Origin: Chara braunii
Taxonomy: Eukaryota > Streptophyta > Charophyceae > Charales > Characeae
Direction: 5' to 3'
Assembly (NCBI GenBank): GCA_003427395.1
Contig: BFEA01000165.1
Coordinates: forward strand, 62,337-122,858
DNA: 60,522 nucleotides
Shown here one piece after another: positions 30,986-43,619 of this stretch. The notes under the pieces are model-generated. The model ran no database searches. It was given only the letters and a program-made list of their open reading frames with translations, and had not been told where the DNA came from. The translations under genes were made by a program, and so were the position numbers. The stretch's first letter is position 1. Every line of letters begins with the position of its first letter.

Positions 30986-33812
30986 TACTAGAACACAAGT
31001 TTCAGCGACCCTCTCAACTGTCGTCTCCCCATTGTCCTAAACAAACGTCGGCTTCTCCCAATGTGTTTACCCTGCAAGGACGGCTATAACTAGGGATGAG
31101 GGCCCTAACCGAGACCTTTGAAGACATTTTTGTCTCCCTTCAATAATTCTTACAATCACGTATCTATATATACAAAAATCTTATTTTAGATTTTTCCTAC
31201 AGTCAGACACACGAAGATTAGGTCTCCATCTTGGCCCAACATAGTCAGGGTGATCGAGCCAGATCTACAGTCCACCTCGTTGTTATTTTAGAGGTAGTGC
31301 GCTCGCTGGTTACGCAATGATAGACTTTCTCCTGATAAGCATTCAGTCAGGATTCAAAAAGACTCAATTGACACGACTCCTATCCCAACGATATCCTGCA
31401 GGGAGTAAAACACTCCTAGGTGGCCACATCCTTTTTGGTCTTTACTCCTTTAGCGAGACGTGGGCTCGCTGTTCAGATTATGCCGATCAGCAGTCAACAC
31501 TAGGGGTTGCGCCCTAGTGATGCTAAACTTTACCGTTAGCTTGGTCTTTCATGCAAATGCCCTAAGACTAGCTCAAGTGGTTGAACGGTGTGTCGCAACA
31601 ATACAGGTTTATTTGTGGGACTACGCAAAGGTTTGTCACACATAAAGACATTTTTTACCAGTCTTATGTGGGGCAACATGGAGAACACGACATCCTCTAC
31701 ATATTCACAAAACAAAGTCACCGCCTGACTCACAAGGCTATGACCTCCTAACTTGATCAGAGTAAGAGGGTCACACATCTTAATGACATCTCACAAATAA
31801 ATCACTCTTGCGACCTTTAAAATTTCACCAATGACTAAATAAAAACTCGGTCCTTCTCGTCAAACTTTATCTTTCAAATCAGTTTTTCATGCCATTAAAT
31901 ATGTTAACCACCTTTCAATCGAGGGAGGTCTCACTCATTAGGTCTCTCAGTCATCCCTCTCTCTTTAGGATGAACTTTCACACGACCTTTTTAAAACACC
32001 TTCCACTGAAGATGAGTCTCCAAATGAACAAATAACCACCTTCTTTCTTGAAGGTGTCTCAACCATGAGACCAACTTATGGGTCCTCGCCACAACTCAAC
32101 AGTAAACATTCGGCATGGTAAGCATTCGGGTTTCAAAAACTCATAATTCCCTTGGGATTCTCACATTCGTCACAAAAATATATTTCACTTCCTCTCCTTA
32201 TACCCGACCATATCATCCGGCTATGGACAGACCTCACGAGTATACCGAAGAGTAAATAGTTCACATTCATTCACATTCACAAAATACACAGTACACGAGA
32301 TGTTCCTATACATCTCTCTCACAAAGTCATCATACATCAAGATAAAACTACACATGTGAAAGTGATTGTGATCGCCATATATAAGAAGTAGTCTCATGTA
32401 AAATCTTAACTCAATATACACTTAGGGGTATAATATCCAACTTAAAGCGAACAATCATGGTATTGAATTACATATGTACACTTAGAGTTGAACAATCTCA
32501 ACTCAAAATGACACTAGTATCACACAAGAATCGTGGTCTTCCTGGTCGGAGCTAAGCTAGAACAACTCTCATCAGGGCGTAAGCGCGCCCCTCAATTAGA
32601 GGAATCCAAGTAATCCAAGACATATCCAAATATCTAAAGCAACATAATATCCATAATGCCTTGATTGACCAAAAGTTTACAACAGCCTCGAGTCAGAACG
32701 CTGTACATATTCTCTTCTCGAATCTCAGCACAACTCACACAAGAAGAGGTTTTAACACACTAACCTTTGAAGTTATAGAATCCTGAAAACGTAAACTCAA
32801 AGTCCACCATAATCAACGTATCTTATATACACAGACGTATAGGTGGACACACTTTTTCCTCGGGATGGTATGGCTAATAGATTAATACAACCTTCAAATA
32901 CAATCATTTAGTCTCAAATCTTTGGAGTGATACTCCCAGAGGAACATATATGTCTAAAAAGGACAAGTACCACAATCAAGCAAAATCAGTGCTCTTAATA
33001 AGATCACACCCTTACATGATCTCTCAATGCAAAAAAAACTATATTTCATGTTATACCCTCATGTGTTTCTTACCCTCAGCAACCCATGCACGAGCGAGAC
33101 TCACTCTTATATTATGATCACCCTTTAACCATTCTACCCTTGATCAGTCACATGAGCTTTATCTAGGCTAACTTGGGCCCTCTTATGATCTGATATATAC
33201 ACACAATGTACTAAAGGCATATGTACACATCTTCTAACTCACTTGGTATACAGTTAGGATTCTACCGACTAAAACACGGAGTCGGGATCACACAATCAGT
33301 TAACATGCTATTCTAACTCTCTTGTCCACATATATACTACTGGACTCGTTAAAACAACCCAAACAATTTATGCGATTCTACAGTCAACCTCGGGTTGAAA
33401 ACTTCTCAAACCTAAGGGTAAGGGCAAATCACCTCTTCAAGCTGATATGTTCTCTCTGGCCCTATCCCTTATCACCTTTTCACATCCTTCAACCATTCTA
33501 CCCTCTTTTCTCGTTCACACAACAAGGTCTTAAACTTCAATTACCCATGCTCCAATTTTTAAGGGTACCACGATTATACAGGCATAGCTTTCAAAACCAA
33601 TTATAGGCAGACAGTGGTGGTGGCTTGAAATATCACTGACCCTTACATTTGTACTACATAGTAAGGTGACCGTAGACAAGTCCATAAGAGACGCTTGACA
33701 GTGTATAAGGGCACCCTCTATCGACTCACTACTGCCCTAACCTCGCCCCAATCTACAACCCTTTCATTTGGATCATGGGAGCTCGCGTAAGCGTCAACAC
33801 ATATATCAGTCG

Positions 33813-33962
33813 TTGACTATGAGGTAGAAACCTTGACTATAGGGTAGAAACCTTAGGTCCAGGTACATGTCATAGGGTAGAAACCTTAAGTCCAATCTAC
33901 AACCCTCTCATGAGTCCTTGACTATAGGGTAGAAACCTTAGGTCCAGGTACGTGTCATATAT
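33813..33962. repeat. Short direct repeats 'gggtagaaacctta'
   Basis: 'gactat.gggtagaaacc' occurs four times (about 33815, 33836, 33868, 33919). 'ccttaggtccaggtac' occurs twice, and 'caatctacaaccct' occurs at 33751 and 33895. Looks like a slippage or duplication cluster. Confidence 0.75.
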
Positions 33963-34156
33963 AAGTTCACACATATAACGCCCACACCCCCATTCGCGTG
34001 TCCTCAAAGCGGCCTCAACTGTTGCCTCTACCCTTGCTCGTCCTCTAACACATTTCTATAAGAAATTCGGGTAGAACGACTCTCAACGTGGTTGAAGGAA
34101 ACACAAACTCTTTGGCACCCTTGACCTCTACATGGGTCACCACCCGTTCCTCTACT

Positions 34157-34594
34157 TCATGGATCCTTCTTGGCAGCTCCCTCAACTATCTTTAATGGTC
34201 TCATGACCAGACTTTCATGCACAAGTGCCAACTCAATCCCATGCAAGATGCAAAATGATGGTGGGGCATATAGGGTTACTCTCATGGTTGAGCAGTCATG
34301 ATCATCATCAAATTCATACTCGATCCAGACGAATATACCCTTGTCTATCAACATGCCTCACTAAAAAGAGATATATTCGCCTTCTTTAACTCTTAACGGC
34401 AAGGATACTTCGAGTCCATCTTCCCTTTCAACAGACAAGGTTATACTGGGATCTTCCTTAGCATAAGGCATCCTAAGTTGCCTTCGCTCTGGTCTGGGTT
34501 CTACCCATCACATAAAAACGTTGAGCATACGTCTTCCGTTACTATGATGACAATCGCGTTCTACAATCTCTACTCCTAAAGTCTTACCTTCAAG
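34157..34594 (-). pseudogene. Unidentified coding remnant in X interior
   Basis: One frame of 146 codons read from 34594 down, with three internal stops (one after NVFM; TAG and TGA adjacent after YISF). The residues between stops look coding: alternating strands and charge (LSVEREDGLEVSLPLRVKEG, then FVWIEYEFDDDHDCS, then LALVHESLVMRPLK). A further stretch, EVEERVVTHVEVKG, continues in another frame near 34130. Position after the leader corresponds roughly to gag in Y, but I see no similarity to Y gag and no zinc knuckle. Function unknown; it may be a structural or accessory retrotransposon protein. Confidence 0.4.
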
Positions 34595-36688
34595 TCATCT
34601 TTCCCTAAAACTCATCATTTCCAGTGTTTACGACCATCCAGCTTAGAGGGAATAATACCGATAATTTATCATGATAATAATATGTTCACAAATATCGAAA
34701 CTCGCAGTAATAATTACTCATGAAAAATGATATATTACCTTAGTAACTGACATCAACAATACTTATAAAAATCAATTGGAATTATATACAAGCTAGTCAG
34801 TTACCCAGAGGTATATCCAAATACCTCACATTGACTAGAATCAAAGTAAGTTCGTCCATAATATATGCTCTCGGATACAATAATAAGAACTTAACACTTC
34901 ACTCCCCAGCTTTGACAGAAGTATATTATGGCGAGGGGCAGTGTTATCTATTTTAGAATAGATAACATCTCAAATCCCTGAGCCTCGCTCAACGATCAAA
35001 CCTCATTGCTTCTTCCTCCGGTTTTATCACTTGCTCCTTGCAAATCCTTGCCGATAAAGTAAACAACCTCACCATACACGCTTTGGGATGTATTGTCCCG
35101 TTCTATGCTAGTGAACCCACTTGACACAAAAATAGTTAGGGATTCACCCCCTACCTTTTCGTGACATGTAGTAGTTACTTCTTTTATAGACCATGGTCTG
35201 ACAAGGCTCAAATACTTTCCTCCTATTCAGTAGTAGTGTAGTCATCTTATCACAGGGGATACAACAACAACACCTCACTATTGACCAAGAACATAGTTTC
35301 GACGTGAGTCTCACTACTACTTACAAGACAAAGTTATAATTTTTTTTAAGTTAACTCTTAGGTAAAAAATTACATAGGATTGCAACTTTTTTTTGGGTGG
35401 ACCTTACACATTGTCTATTCAATGAGAAGAAACTTATCTCAAGGGAAGTGGTCACTCCATTCACCTCTGAATCCGCATCAGATGTGGATTTTGCACAATG
35501 TCTCCACCCCTCTTTGAAGAGCAATCCGAACGCACAAATTTAATAGACAACCATAAAGCGATAATCGGACTTGAGACGATCATACAGATCCTTACAGACT
35601 AGTAAGCTCAAATACGTACCTCAGGTAAGTAGCCCATACAAAATATTTCTCACAAGGATAACCACTCAGATAATATAACATCAAGTACATAGTTTCACAT
35701 AATTAAACACTAGGCAGACTTATTCTCATTAGATCTGACATATATGGATGAGTTCATTCATATAACTAAAGAGATGCCCTTAGAAAGATAGTCTCAAGTC
35801 CTTGGTTTCAACTGCATAGATTCAAATGGATTATCCAAACCTGGAAAGGTTCAAATGAAGGTTTAACATTATCTACACCCCATCGCACCATCGAAAATAA
35901 GCGGGATGGTCTAATCGTTAGCCCCCTCACTGATACTCCGACCACCCTCGAGGATCAGATCTCTCTTTTGCAGAGAAGGTGCCATGCACATTTACTTCTC
36001 CCCGTAGTCTTATCCATTGAGGCCATAACACGGTGTTCATGACATTTACCTTCTGCCTTATACACCTAGTTCATAACACATCACGCGGGTCAGACCTCAC
36101 ACCTCCATGGCCATATAATTCGAACAACCGCTTAAGCCCAGACTCAAGGATCCCAATCCACGCTCATAAAGGTTTTCAACGTCCTTTATCCTAATTCTCT
36201 CCGAAGTCTCTTAATGACTTCTAACATAATAAACTCCCTTACTCATCCTCGACCTCACTCTAATGTAAAAGTACCAAGTTGCTCTCATGACCACTCAGAT
36301 AACTCTTCAACCATAATAGGTACCTTATAGGGTCCACTTCCACAATAATCATGTTTAGCCATGTTGATGTCACCTCATCTGACCTTAGTTATATCAGACA
36401 TGCAAGCATCGTCCCAATCCGCCAACTATCAAGGTAAGAAGGGGTATCAACTTCAACTTCCATCATACTAGTCAGAGTACATGAGCGTATAGTTGGAACG
36501 TCTACCTCTCGGGCCACCCTTACTGCCCTAGTCAAAACCAACTCACATAATCAACTCCCACTCGCTCTCTATCCAATATCATCAATCGATTAACGATTAG
36601 AAAAACGAAGAAACTTCTCATTTTGCCTCATTCTCACATTCTCATACCCGGATGTTGTTCCACCAGGGACAACGGTAGACAACCGTTA

Positions 36689-36706
36689 TCCTCGGCAACA
36701 GCGCCA
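36689..36706 (-). promoter_or_regulatory. Primer-binding site of X
   Basis: Minus strand TGGCGCTGTTGCCGAGGA, two bases (GG) after the LTR end. One base differs from the Y site at 16165-16182. The LTR here ends GAGA rather than GACA. Confidence 0.75.
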
Positions 36707-38439
36707 CCTCTCGAGCACATCGGTCCCTCGCCACGCAAGACGGGATCCTCCCGATCGCGTCACGCAGGAGTTGGTCTACCTCGTCGCGATATGCATGGAG
36801 TTTCCGCAAGCCGCTCCGACCGAGTGTGTCGGCCATACCTCTCGCGAACCCCTATGACAGGATAGGGCCAACGCGAGGTACAACTTTACCTCCACATGTG
36901 GGAGTTGTCACCTCCCATCGGTGGGCGTATCCCCGTCGAGCTACCATCCCAGAGTACGAGGGTGTTTCTCGTTCGCTATAGCATAGGGGGTACGAGCGGT
37001 CTTACGCCTCTATCGAACCTGTACGTGAACCGACGCACAAGGGGGCTGAAGACCCAAGCGCGACTCGTCGTCGGTCGACTAGGACGCATCCCACACACCA
37101 CATGTTACACCACAACACGCACGCAGAACGACACAAAACAAACAATACAACAACACTCCTAGTCCCTTTTTGTAGTCATCCCATAACCTTCTGACTCAGA
37201 AATCGGATATGCGACACACGTGAAACTTAGTATAAAACTGCACGGACGCAGAACCTTCTCATATGGACTAGCAATGCAAGCATTCACAAACAGTTGCAAT
37301 GATGGCGTACTATGTAGTACCCATAATCACGCGACCCTCGATAAAACTAGAGGGTCACGTTCGACACTCAGGTGTCGGCTGACACGCGCCTTGAGGGTTA
37401 ATCTCTCGACGATGGACAACCGCCAAGTGCGGTTGAGAACCACACTCTCTTCTACACCCTGCAGAGAGTGGGTGGTACACAGGTTCACACCTGTGGTGAC
37501 AAACCTCTCTTATCGCCCTGGAGACCAACTCTGTCATCCAGGGTCTGGAGGGAATTTAAGGGGTTTGACTTTGATGATTGCCACAGACTACAACATCCAA
37601 CTTATATAAAAACTTTTAAAAAGCAAATGATAAAAGAGGATTTTCATTTTCTCTCAAAACATAATTTGTTTAACTCTTACGCACGGTCATAATAGGTCGC
37701 GCGAACACTCGAGATATATGTATGTATGTATTATATATTGGGCAGTTCTATTTATGACGATATATATAGAAAGGGTTATAAATATGTGAAAATCACTTCT
37801 CAGAATCATAGCGGGACTCTCCTCAACCATATATACTTAAGTGATCGCAGACATTTATATTCAAAGTCCGAACCACAAAACATATTTGCAATCACATCAA
37901 ATATTCAACCAGAAGTCCACACACTACACGAGGTCAGCTTCTACTATTCTCTGCCCTCACACCCCTCGCTTTAGCCATACAAGCCCCACTCTTTGAACAA
38001 CTCTCAAAATAAAATACTCATTATCTTTGTTAAATGACCATTCAATTAAGTCCGGTTAAAAACACAGCGAAATAATTCAAACCATAGGGTTAAAGTCTTT
38101 AGGTTGAGTGGCAAGAGTGGATTGCAGTTGAATTGTAAACCGATGAATTGACAACTGGCTTGTTATCAGTGATAACAGAAGATGATCCTTGTAGGATCAA
38201 GCTGAAACTAACCCAAATCTTGAACCAGACGATAAAAAAGATTTGTAACATACGACAGATCAATGCCAAAGCTTAACTTATAAGTCAACGGAGAATAATC
38301 TTCATATCACAATCGCACTCAAAATCGTCCTCATTATCTGAGTCTGAATCTACCCCTGAGCAAGTGCCCCAAGAAGGGTAGACCCTGACAAAATTCCTCT
38401 ATACAAAGTGGATCGTGGGAATCGCCACCTTTCAAAATA

Positions 38440-39010
38440 TAATCTAACTCCTTTAAACTAAGAAAATTCGGCAGCGCTTCCCGTACGAAAAGTACCTTTT
38501 CAGAATTTATATCAGCTCGCATACAAAAAGTGAACTAATATTTAACTCTAGAAACTTAAATATTGTCTAACTCCCTGAATTAGGAAAAATTTTGGCAACA
38601 TCTCTTTAGATAAATAGGTTTCCCAGATTTATACTAAGTCAGATAAGAACTCAAAATAAGATTTGAGTTCAGTTAATACAAAATTTAACTAACTTCTTAG
38701 ATTTGTAAAAATTTTGGCAGCGCCCACCTTACAGAGAAAATAACTTCCAAAAATTTATACAAAGCTAAATCCAAATCTAAAATAACTTTGACTTTTCAAG
38801 CTTTAAATTTTGTCTAACTCCATGAGTTAGCGAAAATTTAGGCAGCACTCCCTTAAACAAAAAAAAGTTTTTCATATTTTTACTGAGCCATATACAAAAC
38901 TTAGACAAATTGAACTTTGAAAATTGACTTCTTGGTTTTGTAAAAATTTCGGCAACACTTCCCGTAGAGAAAGTAACTTACAAGAATTTATACAAGATCA
39001 AGTATAACTA
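38440..39010 (-). repeat. Five-unit alternating array (X 5' LTR)
   Basis: Cores near 38467, 38594, 38715, 38841 and 38951 in reverse complement, same order as in the other LTRs. Contains the empty site (38984-38991) for the MITE at 7183-7529. Confidence 0.75.
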
Positions 39011-39285
39011 AAGATCCCCAAAAATGCGAGAATTGATCTAAGAAAAAAAAAAAAACTTAAAAAAATACAGAAATTGAAACAAACTTCTATGAGTCTAGTA
39101 TGTGGCGAACAACTAAAGCAACTACTTGTCAAACAGAAACTCTGACTAAGTAATGATCTCATTCAGTCACATGCAAGGTCAAATCAAATTGGTAAGTACT
39201 CTCATCATTTCCCAAGTCAAATCCTCATAGATTAGTTCGTGAAACCCTTAGATGATTTCTCCCTTATACCCAACTTACATATGGC

Positions 39286-39640
39286 ATGGTGCTAGACGAT
39301 TCAGCTTAGAAACAATATCTAACATACCTTAGGATATACACGATAAGGTTGCACAACTACTTTTATCTTCTTTGGGTATATGACTAGATCATTCAACTTA
39401 TAAACAATGTCTAGTCGCCCTGAACTGTTTAATATCTAAAATTTAATAATTTCTAGCTTTGTTCTAAAAAAGAAATGAAAAAATGGGTAGATGACTGAGT
39501 CATTCAACTTTGAAACAATGTTGAACTTTCCCAGATCATTTCTAATTATATTATGTGATTTTCCTTCTCTTCTTAGTGATATGGCTTAGCACTGCAGCAT
39601 TCAGCTTAGAAACAATGTCCAACTGCCAGTTCACATGCAA
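39286..39640 (-). repeat. Hairpin array (X 5' LTR), partly decayed
   Basis: Four units around 'ttcaacttagaaacaat'. GACTAGA/TCTAGTC (39382-39388, 39410-39416) is intact; the unit at about 39289-39314 keeps most pairs. The last two are degraded. Confidence 0.65.
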
Positions 39641-41501
39641 ATATGAATAAAGTACTTTATGTTATACTCAGTTTATACCGCCTGCCGCCTTCCTCTCAGA
39701 ACCAAAAGATTAAACTTAGAGTGAGAAAGTTAGAATATAAGGGTTTTCATACACTCGAGATATAGGAGAGGGACAACTCAACTCTCAGCAGAGGGCCTTA
39801 ATATCTTCATGCGATTGAGGGTCCCGCAATGATGGTCAAAATGCGCAACAGTTTGGTCAACTGTAGTCAAACTGTCGGCTGTTGACTTTCTCGTGCTCCC
39901 TCAATTCGCAGCAAAGCCTCCCCCCGAAATGCAGGCTAAACTTGTCTTTTCTCATGCACTCGGTTCTCAAACTACAATCACACAGTCGACCTATCTTGAT
40001 TGCAAAAACGAAGCAGCTCGTTGCCGTCAGCCTCAACAATCGAAGTGCATAAAGCCGCCGACCTTGTAAACCATCGCCAAGACCAAGTGCGTGTCCTTAC
40101 ACCATCATCCTCATCCTTCTATACTCCAAGTAGTAGTTGGCGGATGATACACTTGTGGAATATCTTGACCACTTTAGGCACTCATGAGGTCGTTGTCCCG
40201 TTGATTCCCCAGTTGTGTTTTCAAAAGAGGTAAAAGGTCGAACTTTGCCTGCAACTCGAACACACCGAAGTAGGCTATGCAAGTTACCGCCTAGATGAGG
40301 TACCTGCTTCATGACTCGTATTGATACTGAGCACCCAATATCAATCGCACCAACAAGCCAAGTTGATATCTCCGTGAACAGGCAGTTGCAGGTAGGGCAG
40401 CTATCTTCTGCTTCCTTCGTTATCCTTCGTTATCCTTCTCTCTGGGAACGTCGGGCTTCAACTTAATAACCCAACTATTGGTGCTACTATCAAAACTATG
40501 ACAAATATGAAAGAAAATCCCGGCTGAAGTTACGATTTCAACTACGGTAGAACCGTTAATCATCATGAGGGTCGGCGACAACCTCAGACGCTTCTCCTCC
40601 ACTCAGCCAACGTACAACACGAGAATGAACCTAAGGCTGAAGTACATGCAAGATACATGTGTGATTTGCTCACCGCTGCCCTCTGCTTGTTCAACACTGT
40701 ACCCGGACGCCGCTCTGTTCTACACCGTCAGCTCAGTTTTCGAGGCAAGGTCTCCTTTTCCCTCTCTCGACTAACCTAATTCTTGCGCACGCTCTTCTTT
40801 GACTACTCCACTCCTTACCCCGCCACCTCACTTTTCGCTCCTCTCTAGTGCGGCCTTTGGTCACATAACCACACCTGGCCACTAAAATGGCCGAGTTCAG
40901 TCACCAATGCCATGGGAAGAAGAACCGATTCCCTAGGACGAGGGACGTAACTGGGTATCGCAGTCGTGGCGACATCAGCCCCACGATGAGCGAAGGACGT
41001 TACGATGAAAGGTCCAATGACGAGGAGGGTGATCCAGATGAACGATACAAAAATTGTAAATTAATCTTCTGCTGAAACATGGAAAAATACATTGGCGTTT
41101 CCTCACTCCTCCTTCTGGGCGTCGTTCCATACTAGTCTACCACCAAAACTACACTCCCAAAGCGAAATCCGACGATGTCATCGCATTCGCGATGACCATA
41201 AACCTTGAACTTACTTATTTCCTCGCTCGATTTCATAAAGGAACGAACGAGATACATGTGTTAGACTCCCGCTTTGTCGTCCTCCTCATTACCTCCACGC
41301 CGCCTTACTCCCTACTAACCTTTCTTTTACTAATTCTCATCTCGTTCTGATCGTAGATTCAAGCTCGCCGGTCGTGAAAACCCCCATATTGACACTTCCT
41401 CTCTCCAAATCCGCTCAGAGATAAGCGAGGTACATTTATCTTCTCCTTCTTCCTTCCCCCCCATAGCTCCACCATATCCTTGCGCACACCTTTTCTTACT
41501 A

Positions 41502-41533
41502 CTTATACACATCTAGATGTGTATAAGAGACAG
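41502..41533. other. Residual Nextera mate-pair junction adaptor (artefact)
   Basis: 41515-41533 is the complete 19-bp Tn5 mosaic end AGATGTGTATAAGAGACAG, and 41502-41514 is 13 bp of the opposite mosaic end (CTTATACACATCT). It is flanked by two identical 31-bp copies of the same genomic sequence (41471-41501 and 41534-41564). This is a library artefact kept in the assembly, not biology. Confidence 0.95.
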
Positions 41534-41828
41534 ACCATATCCTTGCGCACACCTTTTCTTACTAACCTCCTCGGATACTAATTCTTCCACTAATCTAACA
41601 CCTCCAATGGATTCGCCGTACCAATAAACCCCTATCTACTACTTTTCCCCGCTCGTTTTGATCAAGAAACGAGTGGGATATGACCTTTCCCGCTTCCTCC
41701 TCATGACCATACTCATCTCTTTTTTCGAATGCACCTGGTCGCGAGATCACGCTAGGTTCACCCATTTCTTTTACTGCCTGGTTTCCTCGTACCACCTTCT
41801 ATCCGTTGACGTCTTTCGAGCTGACACA

Positions 41829-41917
41829 GAGAAGCGGTTAATGGAAAAATTGGCAAATTTTTCACCGAAACTGCCATAAAAAACACTGAATTTTTAGCAT
41901 TTCATTAACCACTAGTG
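41829..41917. mobile_element. Tiny hAT-like MITE, 89 bp
   Basis: Imperfect TIRs GAGAAGCGGTTAATG and CACTAGTGGTTAATG (reverse strand). Flanks CTGACACA (41821-41828) and TTGGCACA (41918-41925) derive from an 8-bp site read once, CTGGCACA, in the sister LTR (29330-29337). Confidence 0.75.
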
Positions 41918-43324
41918 TTGGCACATCGCTCGATAACTGCCAACTTCCCGAGCTCATCAGTTGTTCATCTCGGGCACTTCGGAGGAAACCAGCCACTGGC
42001 TAGTTCGAAGAGTTTTCCGCCCCTATACCCAAGACCGACGAATGGTGAGTTTGGCTGTTGTTGCCCCAGCCTTCGCCACCCTCTTCTCCGACTAATTTTG
42101 CCCAGGTGGAGTTCACCACCGCCTCGGGCCCCCAACCGACGAACTCAAACACAAGTAGGCAGCTCGCGGGATCAAAGGCGCGGCCCTGCTGCTAGTCTTC
42201 AACACGGGCCCAAGCGAAATAGCCGAACTTTTAATATGAGCTTTGAAGACCAAAATGAAGAAGGTTTTCCCTGAGAGAGGCTGCTGCAATTTTCGGCCCT
42301 CGCTCTGGTGTGCCTATTCTCACTAGGCTTCTAGTCCCACGGCCTTTTCTCGGTCCCCCGGGCCATGCTCACATCTCAAACCTCTCACGATTGATTGTGG
42401 GCGGCAGACGGGGACCCGCAGATGGTCCCCTCCACGTGTTTGTTCCGCTTCGTGGAGTAGTCCCCCACCGGCGAGCTCGCATGTTGAACTCCTCGTTCCG
42501 TGTTTCTCGATAGCGGAATAGATGAATTTCGCCAGCATCCCGAACACGCAGAAAATAGTAGGTCAACAAAAGGAGGCGCCCGCGCAAGATCCTCGACCGT
42601 CGTGACGACCTCCAAGTCCAGCGTCGCGTCTGAGTCAAGAAATGTCAGAGCAAAATAATAATAAAACGATAGTAAATAAAAATATTTAGAAGTTTTTTAT
42701 CGTCAGAATTTGACGAATGAGGAAAAAAAAAACGTTAGCACCGTTCTGACGCCGCCGACAACAAAACCACAGGGGATAGGCCCGTCGGGCTCCCAACCCC
42801 TCGGTCCCTTTGGCTACTCTAATATCCCCTCGTCGTCGCCGCTCAACCTCGATCCCTGAATCTCTTTGATGAAAGTTCGACGCTGTAACCAATAGTGTTA
42901 GTCCTAAGGATGAGCCTAGTTTTGACGAACATCTATATACGCGGTTGCTGCACGACCCGCGAATCTGCAGAGATACTTCAAGCCACGCTCTTGTCGATGC
43001 CGTCCCCCATACGTACGCACAAGTCACAGACAAGCACACCAATCATGAGACAAAATATTTTTAATCCTAGTTTAATCAGGAATAAAGATCTGGTCAACGC
43101 TGGTTTTTACAATCATCAAAGGAAAAAAAGATCACGCGCGCCTTAAGTTTGCGCGCCCACACACTCTTTAAACTAGTCAGTCATCCAATCAACGTGAATC
43201 ATGGACACAGTCTCGACTCGCGCGGTATATTCAAACTTTAAACCAAACTTATTTTCTGTCGCTTGCGAAAACCAGGGCGGATACCCTTGTAAGGGTATCC
43301 ACATAGACACCGGCTTCGGGCGGA

Positions 43325-43600
43325 AAGCGGTAAGAGAGAGGAGGGGAAGGCGACAAAGGTTGGGGGGTAAGGCAACATGGCCTGCGAGGAAAGGTGGTGT
43401 GGGGAGGTGGAAGGGGGGAAGGGGGAAGTGGTTGCAGGGATGTAGGGAGAGAGCGGCGCCGGGGGAGAGGAGTTCAGGAGGGTGGAAGGGTGCTGTGAGG
43501 TGGGAAGGGGTGCCCAGGCTTGGCGGGGAAGGCGGCCCATGGATGGGGGAAACTGATGCGGGGAGAGGGAACAGGGCAGGGGTGAGTCACCATCCTCTCG
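43325..43600. repeat. Purine-rich block abutting the X 5' LTR
   Basis: G/A-rich, related to the purine arm at 5273-5770. Sits between the X LTR start and LINE copy 3. ORFs across it are compositional. Confidence 0.6.
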
Positions 43601-43619
43601 TAGGATGAGGATGAGGGTG

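Larger units (their letters stand above)
30756..36708 (-). other. Retrotransposon X interior, mostly non-coding
   Basis: AT-rich 5.95 kb. Apart from the pseudogene at 34157-34594, the repeat at 33813-33962 and a weak tRNA-like relic near 30908, I see nothing I can name. 35190-35330 matches the leader of Y. The segment beside the 3' LTR has no evident polypurine tract. Confidence 0.6.
27465..43309 (-). mobile_element. LTR retrotransposon X (main part; continues at 6237-9031)
   Basis: Minus-strand element: 5' LTR 36709-43309, PBS 36689-36706, interior 30756-36708 (5.95 kb), 3' LTR starting at 30755 and interrupted at 27465 by Y. Both LTRs start TGTC (plus-strand gaca at 43306-43309 and 30752-30755). 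The 3' portion of its LTR is homologous to that of Y but the 5' portion is not. No pol recognised, so probably non-autonomous like Y. It is older than Y, because Y lies inside it. Confidence 0.8.
36709..43309 (-). repeat. Retrotransposon X 5' LTR (6.6 kb)
   Basis: Complete LTR. From the right: palindromic GGATACCC...GGGTATCC start, X-type U3 module 39895-43309, conserved module with hairpin array, five-unit array 38440-39010, PBS-like site near 38413-38430, AT-rich module, and the ~900-bp last module 36709-37610. Serves as the uninterrupted reference for Y and for two MITE insertions. Carries its own 89-bp MITE and an adaptor artefact. Confidence 0.8.

Noticed and set aside
28459-41075. Hydrophilic ORF starting MAEFSHQ at 28459-28707, repeated at 40887-41075
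   Set aside because: It lies in the two copies of the X LTR. The differences mostly change amino acids and the second copy ends earlier, as expected for neutral LTR sequence.
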